NCBI GenBank assembly: GCA_934371915.1
Contig: CAKROE010000090.1
Coordinates: forward strand, 1 to 8,991
Length of the DNA stretch: 8,991 nt
Reading direction: 5' to 3'
DNA from: an uncultured Blautia sp.
GTDB lineage: Bacteria > Bacillota > Clostridia > Lachnospirales > Lachnospiraceae
Shown here in pieces: positions 1 to 6,629 of the stretch. The translations under genes and the position numbers were made by a program. Each line of letters opens with the position of its first letter. The stretch's first letter is position 1. A model generated the notes under the pieces. That model was not told where the DNA came from. It did no database searches and worked only from the letters and a program-made list of their open reading frames with translations.

Positions 1-30
1 GCTTAATGCTACTACTTTCTTGAAATTCAT
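1..30 (-). CDS. 5' end of a gene, probably the transporter's sugar-binding lipoprotein (partial)
   Basis: An ATG at 30-28 opens a reading frame giving MNFKKVVALS before the window ends. A consensus AAGGAGG lies at 40-46, nine bases before the ATG. The Lys-Lys followed by hydrophobic residues is how a secretion signal or lipoprotein leader begins. The gene is in line with, and downstream of, two permeases and an ATPase of a CUT2 sugar importer that otherwise has no binding protein in its operon. The product is therefore inferred from position: the extracytoplasmic sugar-binding protein of the importer. Only ten codons are visible, so the domain content, lipobox and ligand are unknown. The start codon itself is well supported. 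Confidence 0.75.
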   Translation of the reverse strand, partial: MNFKKVVALS

Positions 31-50
31 AATTTACTTCCTCCTTATAA

Positions 51-56
51 ATTATA
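51..56 (-). promoter_or_regulatory. Possible internal -10 box before the downstream gene
   Basis: Read on the minus strand, 56-51 is a perfect TATAAT. It sits just ahead of the AAGGAGG of the gene starting at 30, in a very AT-rich stretch. No good -35 hexamer lies at 17-18 bp spacing; the best match (CTGACG, 81-76) is 19 bp away and lies inside a hairpin. A start from this box would put the ribosome binding site almost at the RNA 5' end. It could be a weak internal promoter or simply AT-rich spacer. Confidence 0.25.
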
Positions 57-75
57 TAGTTTTTTTATGATGATA

Positions 76-98
76 CGTCAGTAGGAAATTGTCTGACG
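76..98 (-). other. Short intercistronic hairpin
   Basis: CGTCAG (76-81) and CTGACG (93-98) are perfect 6-bp inverted arms around an 11-base loop. The hairpin lies between the second permease and the gene beginning at 30, about 30 bases before that gene's ribosome binding site. It is not followed by a U-run in the direction of transcription, so it is not a standard terminator. It may slow RNA decay or tune translation of the downstream gene. Confidence 0.4.
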
Positions 99-143
99 CC
101 CCACATCCTTATGAAGTTTTAATAAATATTCAATTTCTTTTAC

Positions 144-176
144 AGCAGAGCGGATATTGCAATCCGCTTCGCTGCT
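144..176 (-). other. Intercistronic stem-loop directly after the second permease
   Basis: A two-part inverted repeat: AGCAG (144-148) pairs with CTGCT (172-176), and GCGGAT (150-155) pairs with ATCCGC (162-167) around a six-base loop. The two stems are separated by a small asymmetric internal loop. On the minus-strand RNA it begins about ten bases after the permease stop codon. The bases that follow are purine-rich rather than a U-run, so it is not an intrinsic terminator. Stem-loops at this position in transporter operons often protect the upstream RNA 3' end or leave the binding-protein message more abundant; that role is inferred here. Confidence 0.5.
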
Positions 177-185
177 ACTTGCTCT

Positions 186-1166
186 TTACATTGCTGCTTT
201 TTTCTTTTCTTTGATGATATCGATCAGGACTGCAACGATAAGTACAAGACCTGTGATGATCTGCTGCCAGTTTGCCTGCAGGCCGACATATGGAAGACCT
301 GTTTTCAGAAGCATGATGACAAAGATACCAACAAATGTACCGATTACGGAACCGTAACCACCGGTTGCTGCAACACCACCGACGAATACACCGCCGATCG
401 CATCCATTTCAAGTCCGGCACCGGTACCAGGCTGTACAGTAGGTGTAACTGCTGCATAAGCGATAGCTGCAAGACCTACAAACAGACCACATACTACATA
501 AACCATTACATGGTAGAATTTTACGTTGATTCCTGAAAGAGCTGCTGCTTCTTTATTGGAACCGATTGCGATGGTGTAACGTCCGAATTTTGTATGATTC
601 AGAACGAATTCCATCAACAGTACCAGAATGATCATCCACAGGAAACCAATCGGGTAACGGGAAGCGCTTCTTCCTGTACCAACTGTAATCTTGAAGATTG
701 TGTGGAACCATCCACCATCCTGTGTAAGTCCCGGCCATGGTGTAGCACTGCAGAGAGAGCCGGCACCACGGGTAATCATACATGTACAAAGAGTTGCAAG
801 GAATGGCGGCAGGTTCATGATTCCGATCAGGACACCATTCAGTGCTCCGATCACAATTCCCAGTACCAGGCAAAGTACCATAGCTGCTGCTACCGGCCAT
901 CCGTGGCTTCTTACCATTGTTCCGGCGATCAGTGCGTAACACACCATACCGGTTCCGATTGACAAGTCTACACCACCAGTGATAAGAGGGAATGTAACAC
1001 CGATTGCCATCAGAAGATCATAGTAAGAAAAGTCCAACATACTTAAAATTGTTGTATACTGTCTGAACTCCTTACTCATAATAGAGAAGATTGCAGACAG
1101 TGCAATGATAACAAGTAAAACAATAAATCTCTGATCACTTATAATACTTTTTTTCTTCTTAGTCAT
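186..1166 (-). CDS. CUT2-family sugar ABC transporter permease (second of two)
   Basis: Predicted 326-residue integral membrane permease of the BPD_transp_2 (RbsC/YtfT/XylH) family. It forms part of the channel that moves a sugar into the cell. It starts with a short basic segment (MTKKKK) and then has about eight to ten hydrophobic segments. The family signature TGGVDLSIG is at residues 63-71, a GSNKEAAALSGIN loop at 202-214 (the likely ATPase-contact loop), and a glycine-rich stretch near 258-277. The ATG at 1166 was chosen because GGGGAGG precedes it by a few bases; an upstream in-frame ATG at 1241 would overlap the ATPase gene by 62 bases. It follows the ATPase gene by 13 bases, so they are co-transcribed. 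Length and motifs are normal for the family. It clearly differs from the other permease at 2715-3692, suggesting a heterodimeric channel. The substrate is not determinable. Confidence 0.93.
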   Translation of the reverse strand: MTKKKKSIISDQRFIVLLVIIALSAIFSIMSKEFRQYTTILSMLDFSYYDLLMAIGVTFPLITGGVDLSIGTGMVCYALIAGTMVRSHGWPVAAAMVLCLVLGIVIGALNGVLIGIMNLPPFLATLCTCMITRGAGSLCSATPWPGLTQDGGWFHTIFKITVGTGRSASRYPIGFLWMIILVLLMEFVLNHTKFGRYTIAIGSNKEAAALSGINVKFYHVMVYVVCGLFVGLAAIAYAAVTPTVQPGTGAGLEMDAIGGVFVGGVAATGGYGSVIGTFVGIFVIMLLKTGLPYVGLQANWQQIITGLVLIVAVLIDIIKEKKKAAM

Positions 1167-1179
1167 GACTGTCCTCCCC

Positions 1180-2694
1180 TTAATTGATATTTCTTGTTGC
1201 CTTATCCATGATGTGTTCCTGTGTTGCCTCAGAAATATCAATATTTCCTGTCACTTTACCTTCACACATTACAATGATACGGTCACTCATACGGAGAATC
1301 TCTGTCATTTCAGAAGAAATCATGATAATAGATTTTCCTTCTGCTGCCAGTTTACTCATTAACTTGTAAATTTCGTTCTTCGCACCGACATCGATACCTC
1401 TTGTCGGCTCATCGAAGATCAGGATATCACTGTCGCGGGTAAGCCACTTTGCAATAACGACTTTCTGCTGGTTACCACCGGAAAGGTTAACAACCAACTG
1501 GTCTCCGCTCGGTGTCTTTGTAGCAAGTTCTTTGATGTATTTCTCAGAAACTTCTTTTTCTTTTGCTTTATTGATGAAGATTCCACTTGTGAACTGCTCC
1601 ATCGTTGCCAGTGTTGTATTTTCATTTACAGATTTCTGAACAACAACACCATATCTTCTTCTGTCCTCAGACAGATAACCGATACCATATTTAACAGCAT
1701 CCTGTGGGCTGTTGATAGTTACTTCTTTGAGCTGGCCGCTCTGTTTGTCCATGATGGAAATCTTTCCGCTCTGTTTCGGATCGGCTCCAAACAGTGCTCT
1801 TGCAGTTTCGGTACGTCCTGCACCCATCAGACCGGAGAAACCAAGGATCTCACCTTTTCTCAGTTCGAAGCTTACGTCCTGAACCATCTTACCTGCATTC
1901 AGGTTTTCTACTTTAAGAACCACCGGTGCATCCGGTGCTACCATGCTGTGTTCCTTAGGATCTTCATAAATAACACGACCAACCATCATGTTGATGATGT
2001 CTTCTTTTGTACTGTCTTTTGTAATCAGAGTTCCTACATATCCACCATCTCGCATGACTGTTACACGGTCTGTGATGACCTTGATCTCATCCATACGATG
2101 TGAGATATATACGATACCGAGGTTCTTCTCACGAAGATCTCTGATGATTACGAACAGGTCAGCGATTTCTTTTTCTGTAAGAGCTGCTGACGGCTCATCG
2201 AAGATGATAACTTCTGCTTTGTGGGAAATAGCTTTTGCGATCTCACACATCTGCTGTTTACCAACTGTTAAGTTGCTCATCTTTTCTCTTGGGTCGATCT
2301 CGATGTTCAGATCTTTGAACAATTTCTTTGAATCTTCGATCATCTTCTTATCGTCTACACGGATACCCTTTTTCGGCTCACGTCCGATAAAGATGTTCTG
2401 TGCAACAGTCAGGTCACCGACCATATTTAATTCCTGATGTACGATTACGATACCATTGTCCTGTGCCTCACGTGTATTGTGGAAAGCCACTTCCTGACCT
2501 TTGTATGTAATAGAACCGGAATCCTTCTGATAAATACCGGTAAGAACTTTCATCAGTGTTGATTTACCAGCACCGTTCTCTCCCATAAGTGCATGTACTT
2601 CGCCGCGTCTTACTTCGAAATTAACGTGATCCAGGGCATGAACACCAGGAAAGGACTTATCAATATCCTTCATTGTTAAAATAACGTCACCCAT
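1180..2694 (-). CDS. Sugar ABC transporter fused double-ATPase subunit (RbsA/MglA/YtfR type)
   Basis: Predicted 504-residue cytoplasmic ATPase with two fused nucleotide-binding domains, the standard length for CUT2 importers. Domain 1 has an intact Walker A GENGAGKST (38-46), Q87, Walker B VIIFDEP with Glu167, and His199, but a degenerate signature LTVGKQQ (142-148). Domain 2 has a degenerate Walker A GLMGAGRTE (288-296, Arg294 in place of Lys), a canonical signature LSGGNQQ (404-410), Walker B ILIFDEP with Glu429, and Ser in the usual H-loop position. This gives one complete composite ATP site (Walker A of domain 1 with signature of domain 2) and one degenerate site, as is typical of RbsA/MglA relatives. 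The ATG is preceded by GGGAGG. The gene lies between two permease genes, 20 bases after one and 13 before the other. The ATPase sequence does not tell ribose, galactose, xylose or galactofuranose systems apart. Confidence 0.95.
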   Translation of the reverse strand: MGDVILTMKDIDKSFPGVHALDHVNFEVRRGEVHALMGENGAGKSTLMKVLTGIYQKDSGSITYKGQEVAFHNTREAQDNGIVIVHQELNMVGDLTVAQNIFIGREPKKGIRVDDKKMIEDSKKLFKDLNIEIDPREKMSNLTVGKQQMCEIAKAISHKAEVIIFDEPSAALTEKEIADLFVIIRDLREKNLGIVYISHRMDEIKVITDRVTVMRDGGYVGTLITKDSTKEDIINMMVGRVIYEDPKEHSMVAPDAPVVLKVENLNAGKMVQDVSFELRKGEILGFSGLMGAGRTETARALFGADPKQSGKISIMDKQSGQLKEVTINSPQDAVKYGIGYLSEDRRRYGVVVQKSVNENTTLATMEQFTSGIFINKAKEKEVSEKYIKELATKTPSGDQLVVNLSGGNQQKVVIAKWLTRDSDILIFDEPTRGIDVGAKNEIYKLMSKLAAEGKSIIMISSEMTEILRMSDRIIVMCEGKVTGNIDISEATQEHIMDKATRNIN

Positions 2695-2714
2695 TGTTTC
2701 ATCCTCCCTTTCGA

Positions 2715-3692
2715 TCAGTTCTTTCTACGTCTTGCAGAAACGTCGGCATATACAGCTACGATTACGATGATACCTGTGATGATCATCTGCTGTCCTTTAC
2801 CAAGACCAAATGCCATGATTCCCTGCTGCAGAAGAGAGATAATAAATACACCGATTACAGTACCGCCGATGGAAGCAAGTCCACCAACCATGGATGTACC
2901 ACCCATTACACAACCAGCGATTGCTTCGTTGTTGTACTGATCGCCATAACCAGGCTGAACGGTTGTATATGTAGCTACGAAAAACAGTGCTCCAATTCCA
3001 ACTAAAACACCGCAGATTACATAAGAAAGCATGTTCCATTTCTTTGTATCTACACCAGAAAGTCTTACTGCTTCTGTGTTGGATCCGAGGCAGAGGATGT
3101 AACGTCCAGGTTTGGTATTGTAAAGAATGATTCCACAGATAATTGCTGCTCCGAGGAAGATTACCAGACCTACCGGAAATCCTTTATAAGATACGATGTT
3201 ACGGAACCAGCCGTTTGTCGGGTCACTTGCCAGCGGCCAGCTTACGGACTGTGTTTTTGTGAATACAGATGCAATACCTTTTGCAATATTCATGGAAGCC
3301 ATGGATACAATGAATGGCGGAACTGATAAGTAAGATACCAGCCATCCGTTAAAGATACCAAATGCAAGACCGATCAGTACACAGATTACCATTGCTGCTG
3401 CGCATGGAACCTTGTAGCTTGTCATGCAGTAACCGGAAACGAGTGCACAACAGAACATTACCGGTCCGATGGAGAAATCGATTCCTCCTGTTGCGATTAC
3501 GAATGTGACACCAAGTGACAGGAAGCCAAGGAAATATACATAGTTCAGTGTGGACTTGATACTGTCTCCAACAGGGAACTTACTTCCGAGAACCACCTTG
3601 AAAACTACGAACATCAGAATCAGGATGCAGACAAGTAAGATCCTGTTCAGGCCGAGTTTTTTCACGATTGGATTTTGTTTCAGCTTTTCCAA
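2715..3692 (-). CDS. CUT2-family sugar ABC transporter permease (first of two, TTG start)
   Basis: Predicted 325-residue membrane permease of the BPD_transp_2 family and first gene of the transporter operon. The family motif TGGIDFSIG is at residues 68-76, with Phe where the second permease has Leu. The cytoplasmic loop GSNTEAVRLSGVD is at 203-215, and the conserved glycine-rich region is near 258-281 (AGCVMGGTSMVGG, then ASIGGT). The protein ends in a basic tail (RRRKN). The chosen start is a TTG at 3692-3690, eight bases after AAGGAGG. An in-frame ATG at 3761 has no ribosome binding site and would lie upstream of the predicted transcription start. The ATPase gene follows 20 bases downstream. 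Presence of two distinct permeases recalls YtfT/YjfF-type systems, but this similarity is to the arrangement only and does not fix the sugar. Confidence 0.93.
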   Translation of the reverse strand: MEKLKQNPIVKKLGLNRILLVCILILMFVVFKVVLGSKFPVGDSIKSTLNYVYFLGFLSLGVTFVIATGGIDFSIGPVMFCCALVSGYCMTSYKVPCAAAMVICVLIGLAFGIFNGWLVSYLSVPPFIVSMASMNIAKGIASVFTKTQSVSWPLASDPTNGWFRNIVSYKGFPVGLVIFLGAAIICGIILYNTKPGRYILCLGSNTEAVRLSGVDTKKWNMLSYVICGVLVGIGALFFVATYTTVQPGYGDQYNNEAIAGCVMGGTSMVGGLASIGGTVIGVFIISLLQQGIMAFGLGKGQQMIITGIIVIVAVYADVSARRRKN

Positions 3693-3700
3693 TTTTTCGC

Positions 3701-3707
3701 CCTCCTT
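3701..3707 (-). promoter_or_regulatory. Ribosome binding site that fixes a TTG start
   Basis: AAGGAGG on the minus strand, eight bases before TTG (3692-3690). It is the only strong Shine-Dalgarno sequence near this 5' end. No ATG lies at a suitable distance, so it decides the start of the first permease. Confidence 0.85.
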
Positions 3708-3740
3708 AAAAGTTTTACACACACATCTTGCGTTTTCTAT

Positions 3741-3769
3741 ATAATACCGTGAATACTGCACAATTGTAA
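3741..3769 (-). promoter_or_regulatory. Predicted sigma-A promoter of the transporter operon
   Basis: On the minus strand a -35-like TTACAA (3769-3764, 3 of 6 to consensus) is separated by exactly 17 bp from a -10 TATTAT (3746-3741, 5 of 6). Transcription would start near 3733-3735, giving a leader of about 40 bases that carries the AAGGAGG for the TTG start. The poor -35 suits a promoter that needs an activator such as the neighbouring YesN-type regulator (inference). It begins 14 bp beyond the terminator of the upstream regulatory operon, which marks the transporter genes as a separate transcription unit. An alternative reading is TTGTGC with TATAGA at 16 bp. Confidence 0.55.
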
Positions 3770-3782
3770 TGGAAAATCTTAC

Positions 3783-3832
3783 AAAAAAAGGTTAAATATT
3801 TACGGTTCGTCCATAAATATTTAACCCTTTTT
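3783..3832 (-). terminator. Rho-independent terminator of the regulatory operon
   Basis: Perfect 13-bp arms GGTTAAATATTTA (3790-3802) and TAAATATTTAACC (3814-3826) enclose an 11-base loop. On the minus-strand RNA the hairpin is followed immediately by seven U residues (3789-3783). It starts about 25 bases after the stop codon of the anchored binding-protein gene. The stem is very AT-rich, with G-C pairs only at its base and possibly two more inside the loop, so read-through into the transporter operon is possible. A run of five T on the far side could let it work weakly in the opposite direction, but no gene points that way. Confidence 0.85.
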
Positions 3833-3852
3833 ATATTTTTTTTACTATTTTA

Positions 3853-4845
3853 CTAGGAAAGCTTCAATGTATTGAACGGAAACAGCAGTTTTTCGATTTC
3901 ACTGTCATACATATTATCTGGTGTCACAAGTTCGCATCCGGAATTTATATCTTTCTCATAGCTCTTACCACGGAGCATCAGAATGGTCTCTTTTACACCA
4001 ATATAACCCATCTTAAAAGCTTTCTGTACAACAAGGCCTTTAAATACTCCGTTTTCCATAAGCTGAACAGCCTCCTGCGAACTGTCGACGCCGACTACCT
4101 GGATTCTGTCTTTGGCTCCGGCCGCTTTTACTGCCCGCGCCGCTCCGACAGACGAATACTCATTCATTCCGGCAACCATCTTGAGATTTGGATATTTTTC
4201 CATAAGTTCCTGCGTAAGTTTACGCGATTTCTCATACTGGGAATCGCAGTAAACTACTTCAACAATATTTTTTGCCAGATCTCCGAGACCTTTGCGGAAG
4301 CCTTCTTCACGCTCGACTGCAGTTGATACTCCTTTGACATGGGCAACGATCGCAATCTGATCATCCGGACCAAGAAGTGTTGCCGCAAATTTCCCCAGTT
4401 TTTCTCCTGCCTCGAGGTTATCTGTCGCTACCGTCAGATCCTGTACTTTCTCCTCGGTATAAGAATCGATAAAGCTGATGCGGATACCTTTTTCTTTTGC
4501 CTCTTTCAGAAGATCATTGGATTCTGTAAAACTGGATGGTGAAAAAAGGATTGCATCCGGTTCTTCAGAAATAGCTTCTTTCAGAAGTTCATTCTGCCGC
4601 TCAATATCATTTTCCTCTGTCGGTGCTTTGATCTCAATATCGGCATTATATTCTTTGGCTGCCATTTTAGTTCCGAGGATCAGTGCTTTCCAGAAATCAT
4701 TCGTGCTGTCCTCAACTTTTGGAATATAAACAAGGGACAGTCTTCTTTCTTCAAGCTTTCTCTGACGGTACCACGCAGCACCTCCGATTCCTCCGATCAG
4801 ACAGACAACCAGGCAGATACTCAGCCATTTTTTCTTTATTTTCAT
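3853..4845 (-). CDS. Membrane-anchored periplasmic-type sugar-binding protein, likely sensory partner of the kinase
   Basis: Predicted 330-residue protein. A basic start (MKIKKK) and one hydrophobic segment (about 7-25) are followed by a charged stalk and a Peripla_BP_4/RbsB-like domain (about 36-320). No convincing lipobox is seen around Cys11 or Cys15, so the segment is probably an uncleaved anchor. By eye-alignment to RbsB, most sugar-contact positions are kept: Phe51 and Trp52 for the aromatic pair, Asp127, Arg179, Asn228, Asp254 and Gln274. The Arg after the Asp of RbsB is Ser128 here, so the ligand may differ from ribose. Its ATG overlaps the kinase stop as ATGA, with AGGAGG seven bases upstream, and it is the last gene before the terminator. 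This coupling to a kinase rather than to transporter genes suggests a sensor role like clostridial XylFII. A transport role cannot be excluded. Confidence 0.88.
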   Translation of the reverse strand: MKIKKKWLSICLVVCLIGGIGGAAWYRQRKLEERRLSLVYIPKVEDSTNDFWKALILGTKMAAKEYNADIEIKAPTEENDIERQNELLKEAISEEPDAILFSPSSFTESNDLLKEAKEKGIRISFIDSYTEEKVQDLTVATDNLEAGEKLGKFAATLLGPDDQIAIVAHVKGVSTAVEREEGFRKGLGDLAKNIVEVVYCDSQYEKSRKLTQELMEKYPNLKMVAGMNEYSSVGAARAVKAAGAKDRIQVVGVDSSQEAVQLMENGVFKGLVVQKAFKMGYIGVKETILMLRGKSYEKDINSGCELVTPDNMYDSEIEKLLFPFNTLKLS

Positions 4846-6629
4846 TTCTGCTCCTCCTGTCTGCCCGGAATCGTGATCGTTGCTGTCGTGCCTTTGCCCG
4901 GGGTGCTCTCATATGTGATTCCGTAGTCTTCTCCATAATAAAGCTTCAGTCGTTTCTGTACATTGTAGACACCAACTCCGTTTGAATGATAATTTACTTT
5001 GTGGCGGTCATAAATATGAGCCAGCGTTTCTTCATCCATTCCGACACCATCGTCAATGACCTGAAGAACAGCATTTCCGTCTTTCGGAAATCCCTTTATA
5101 ATAAGAAGTCCTTTGCTCTCTTTGTACTTCAGTCCATGATAAATCGCATTCTCAATGATCGGCTGGAGTACCAGTTTAATCAGCGGAATATGTAATATAG
5201 AAGGATCTACCTCAATCTGGAATTCCAGTTTGTCTTTGTAGCGCATCTTCTGAATTGTCAGATAGCCTCGTGCATATTCCACTTCATTGGCAATCGGAAC
5301 AACTTCATCCTCATTGCTGATGCTCTGACGGAGAAGTCTTGCAAGCGAAGCTGTCATCAGGACAACTTCTTCGTTTTTCTTTCCTTCAGCCATCCAGATG
5401 ATAGAATCCAGCGTGTTGTAAAGGAAATGTGGATTGATCTGAGACTGAAGTGCTTTCAGCTCGCTCTTTCGTTTCTGTTCCTGCTCATGGACATTCTGCT
5501 CCATCAGTTCCTGAATACGGCGTGTCATCACATCAAATGACTTTGTCAGGCTGCCGATTTCATTTCTGGAATCCACAACAACATCAGAAACACTGAAATC
5601 TCCTTCCTGAACTTTTTTCATGGAATCACGCAGTTTCTGAATTGGAAGTGTAATACTTCTTGCCATAAATCTGGAAAAAAGGAGCGCCACAATCACCAGA
5701 ACGACCGCTGTCAGTACATAAATGCTCTGCGCCTGGCGGCTTTTGCTCAGAAGTTCGCGCACATTGGTGCAGTCAACAACTGTCCAACCGGTCTTATCAG
5801 ATCTGGAAATGGAATATAATTTTCCGGTGTTTCCAGTTCCGGTCAGTACCGTATCCTCATCGGTATCCATGATCAGACTTATATTTTCTGTCTGAAGTTC
5901 GTTATAAAGCTGTTGCTGCTGTGGATGATAGACAATATTTCCCTTTGCATCAAGGATAAATGCATATCCTTTTGTTCCCACTGTACTCTGGTCGCAAAGT
6001 CCACTGATCGCACTGTAATTCAGATCAATAAAAAAGACGCCTTCTTTTTCTCCGCTGCCGCTGCGGTCACGGATTCCACGGCTTAAAGTGATCACCCACG
6101 GACGTTCCCCACTGATAATATGCTGCACATGAGAAGAGGTCAGTGTCGGTCCTTCCGGACTGTTCAGCGCCTGCGTATACCATTCCTGTGTATTAAGATC
6201 AAGATCATGATTAACTGATTTGCTTCCATTATTAATAAGCATCCTGCCGCTTTTACTGATGATTCCTACATTTCGAATATCACTTCGGCTGTCCAGAATG
6301 GTCTCAAACTGTTTCAGGATACGATAACGTCCTTCGTTATCAACTTCATCCGAAAAAAGATAGTCCTGGACATCCTCGTTACTCGAAATCAGATAAGCTA
6401 TGTTTTCCATGTAATCGATGTAGGAATCAATATTCTGGTTCATCTGCTGGATGATTGTCTGTGTATACTGTGAAGAGTTTTCAAAAATAGAAGTATTTGT
6501 AAAACGCATCGAGACACCGGTCACGATCACAACTGCACTGAGGACCAGAATGGCAACCGTTGAAAAAATAACACTCTGAATGCTGCTGAATCTTCCGATA
6601 AACCTTGCTGACAGATTCTTTTTCTTCAT
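4842..6629 (-). CDS. YesM-type sensor histidine kinase
   Basis: Predicted 595-residue membrane kinase of the LytS/YesM class. The order is: transmembrane segment (about 17-41); extracytoplasmic region of about 255 residues with double-Cache-like features (about 43-298; for example GYAFILDAKGNIVYHP near 221-236); second transmembrane segment (302-320); HAMP linker (about 321-375); short coiled coil; His_kinase motif QSQINPHFLYNTL with the predicted phosphoacceptor His401; HATPase_c with N-box IIENA (Asn494), G1 box DDGVGM (526-531) and a G2-like NGVGV (550-554). The ATG at 6629 overlaps the regulator's stop as ATGA and has AAGGGAG eight bases upstream; the in-frame ATG at 6665 lacks one. It presumably phosphorylates the regulator encoded just upstream. 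The input may be the Cache domain, the anchored binding protein, or both. Confidence 0.95.
   Translation of the reverse strand: MKKKNLSARFIGRFSSIQSVIFSTVAILVLSAVVIVTGVSMRFTNTSIFENSSQYTQTIIQQMNQNIDSYIDYMENIAYLISSNEDVQDYLFSDEVDNEGRYRILKQFETILDSRSDIRNVGIISKSGRMLINNGSKSVNHDLDLNTQEWYTQALNSPEGPTLTSSHVQHIISGERPWVITLSRGIRDRSGSGEKEGVFFIDLNYSAISGLCDQSTVGTKGYAFILDAKGNIVYHPQQQQLYNELQTENISLIMDTDEDTVLTGTGNTGKLYSISRSDKTGWTVVDCTNVRELLSKSRQAQSIYVLTAVVLVIVALLFSRFMARSITLPIQKLRDSMKKVQEGDFSVSDVVVDSRNEIGSLTKSFDVMTRRIQELMEQNVHEQEQKRKSELKALQSQINPHFLYNTLDSIIWMAEGKKNEEVVLMTASLARLLRQSISNEDEVVPIANEVEYARGYLTIQKMRYKDKLEFQIEVDPSILHIPLIKLVLQPIIENAIYHGLKYKESKGLLIIKGFPKDGNAVLQVIDDGVGMDEETLAHIYDRHKVNYHSNGVGVYNVQKRLKLYYGEDYGITYESTPGKGTTATITIPGRQEEQK

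Noticed and set aside
65..106. Possible 13-residue leader peptide on the minus strand
   Set aside because: The AAGG before its ATG touches the start codon, which is too close for a ribosome binding site, and the frame overlaps a hairpin without any regulatory codon run.
144..176. Stem-loop as an intrinsic terminator of the transporter operon
   Set aside because: It has no U-run after the stem in the direction of transcription, and the next gene has a ribosome binding site and is in line.
1167..1241. Upstream ATG extension of the second permease
   Set aside because: It would overlap the ATPase gene and has no ribosome binding site, while GGGGAGG fits the ATG at 1166.
1988..2437. 149-codon open frame on the plus strand inside the ATPase gene
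   Set aside because: It lies opposite a gene with full ABC ATPase motifs, shows no recognisable domain, and mirrors the codon pattern of the minus strand.
3693..3761. Upstream ATG extension of the first permease
   Set aside because: No ribosome binding site precedes it, it includes the predicted promoter region, and AAGGAGG is placed for the TTG at 3692.
3690..3790. Catabolite-repression (cre) site at the transporter promoter
   Set aside because: The nearest match, around AGAAAACGCAAG, fits only one half of the consensus.
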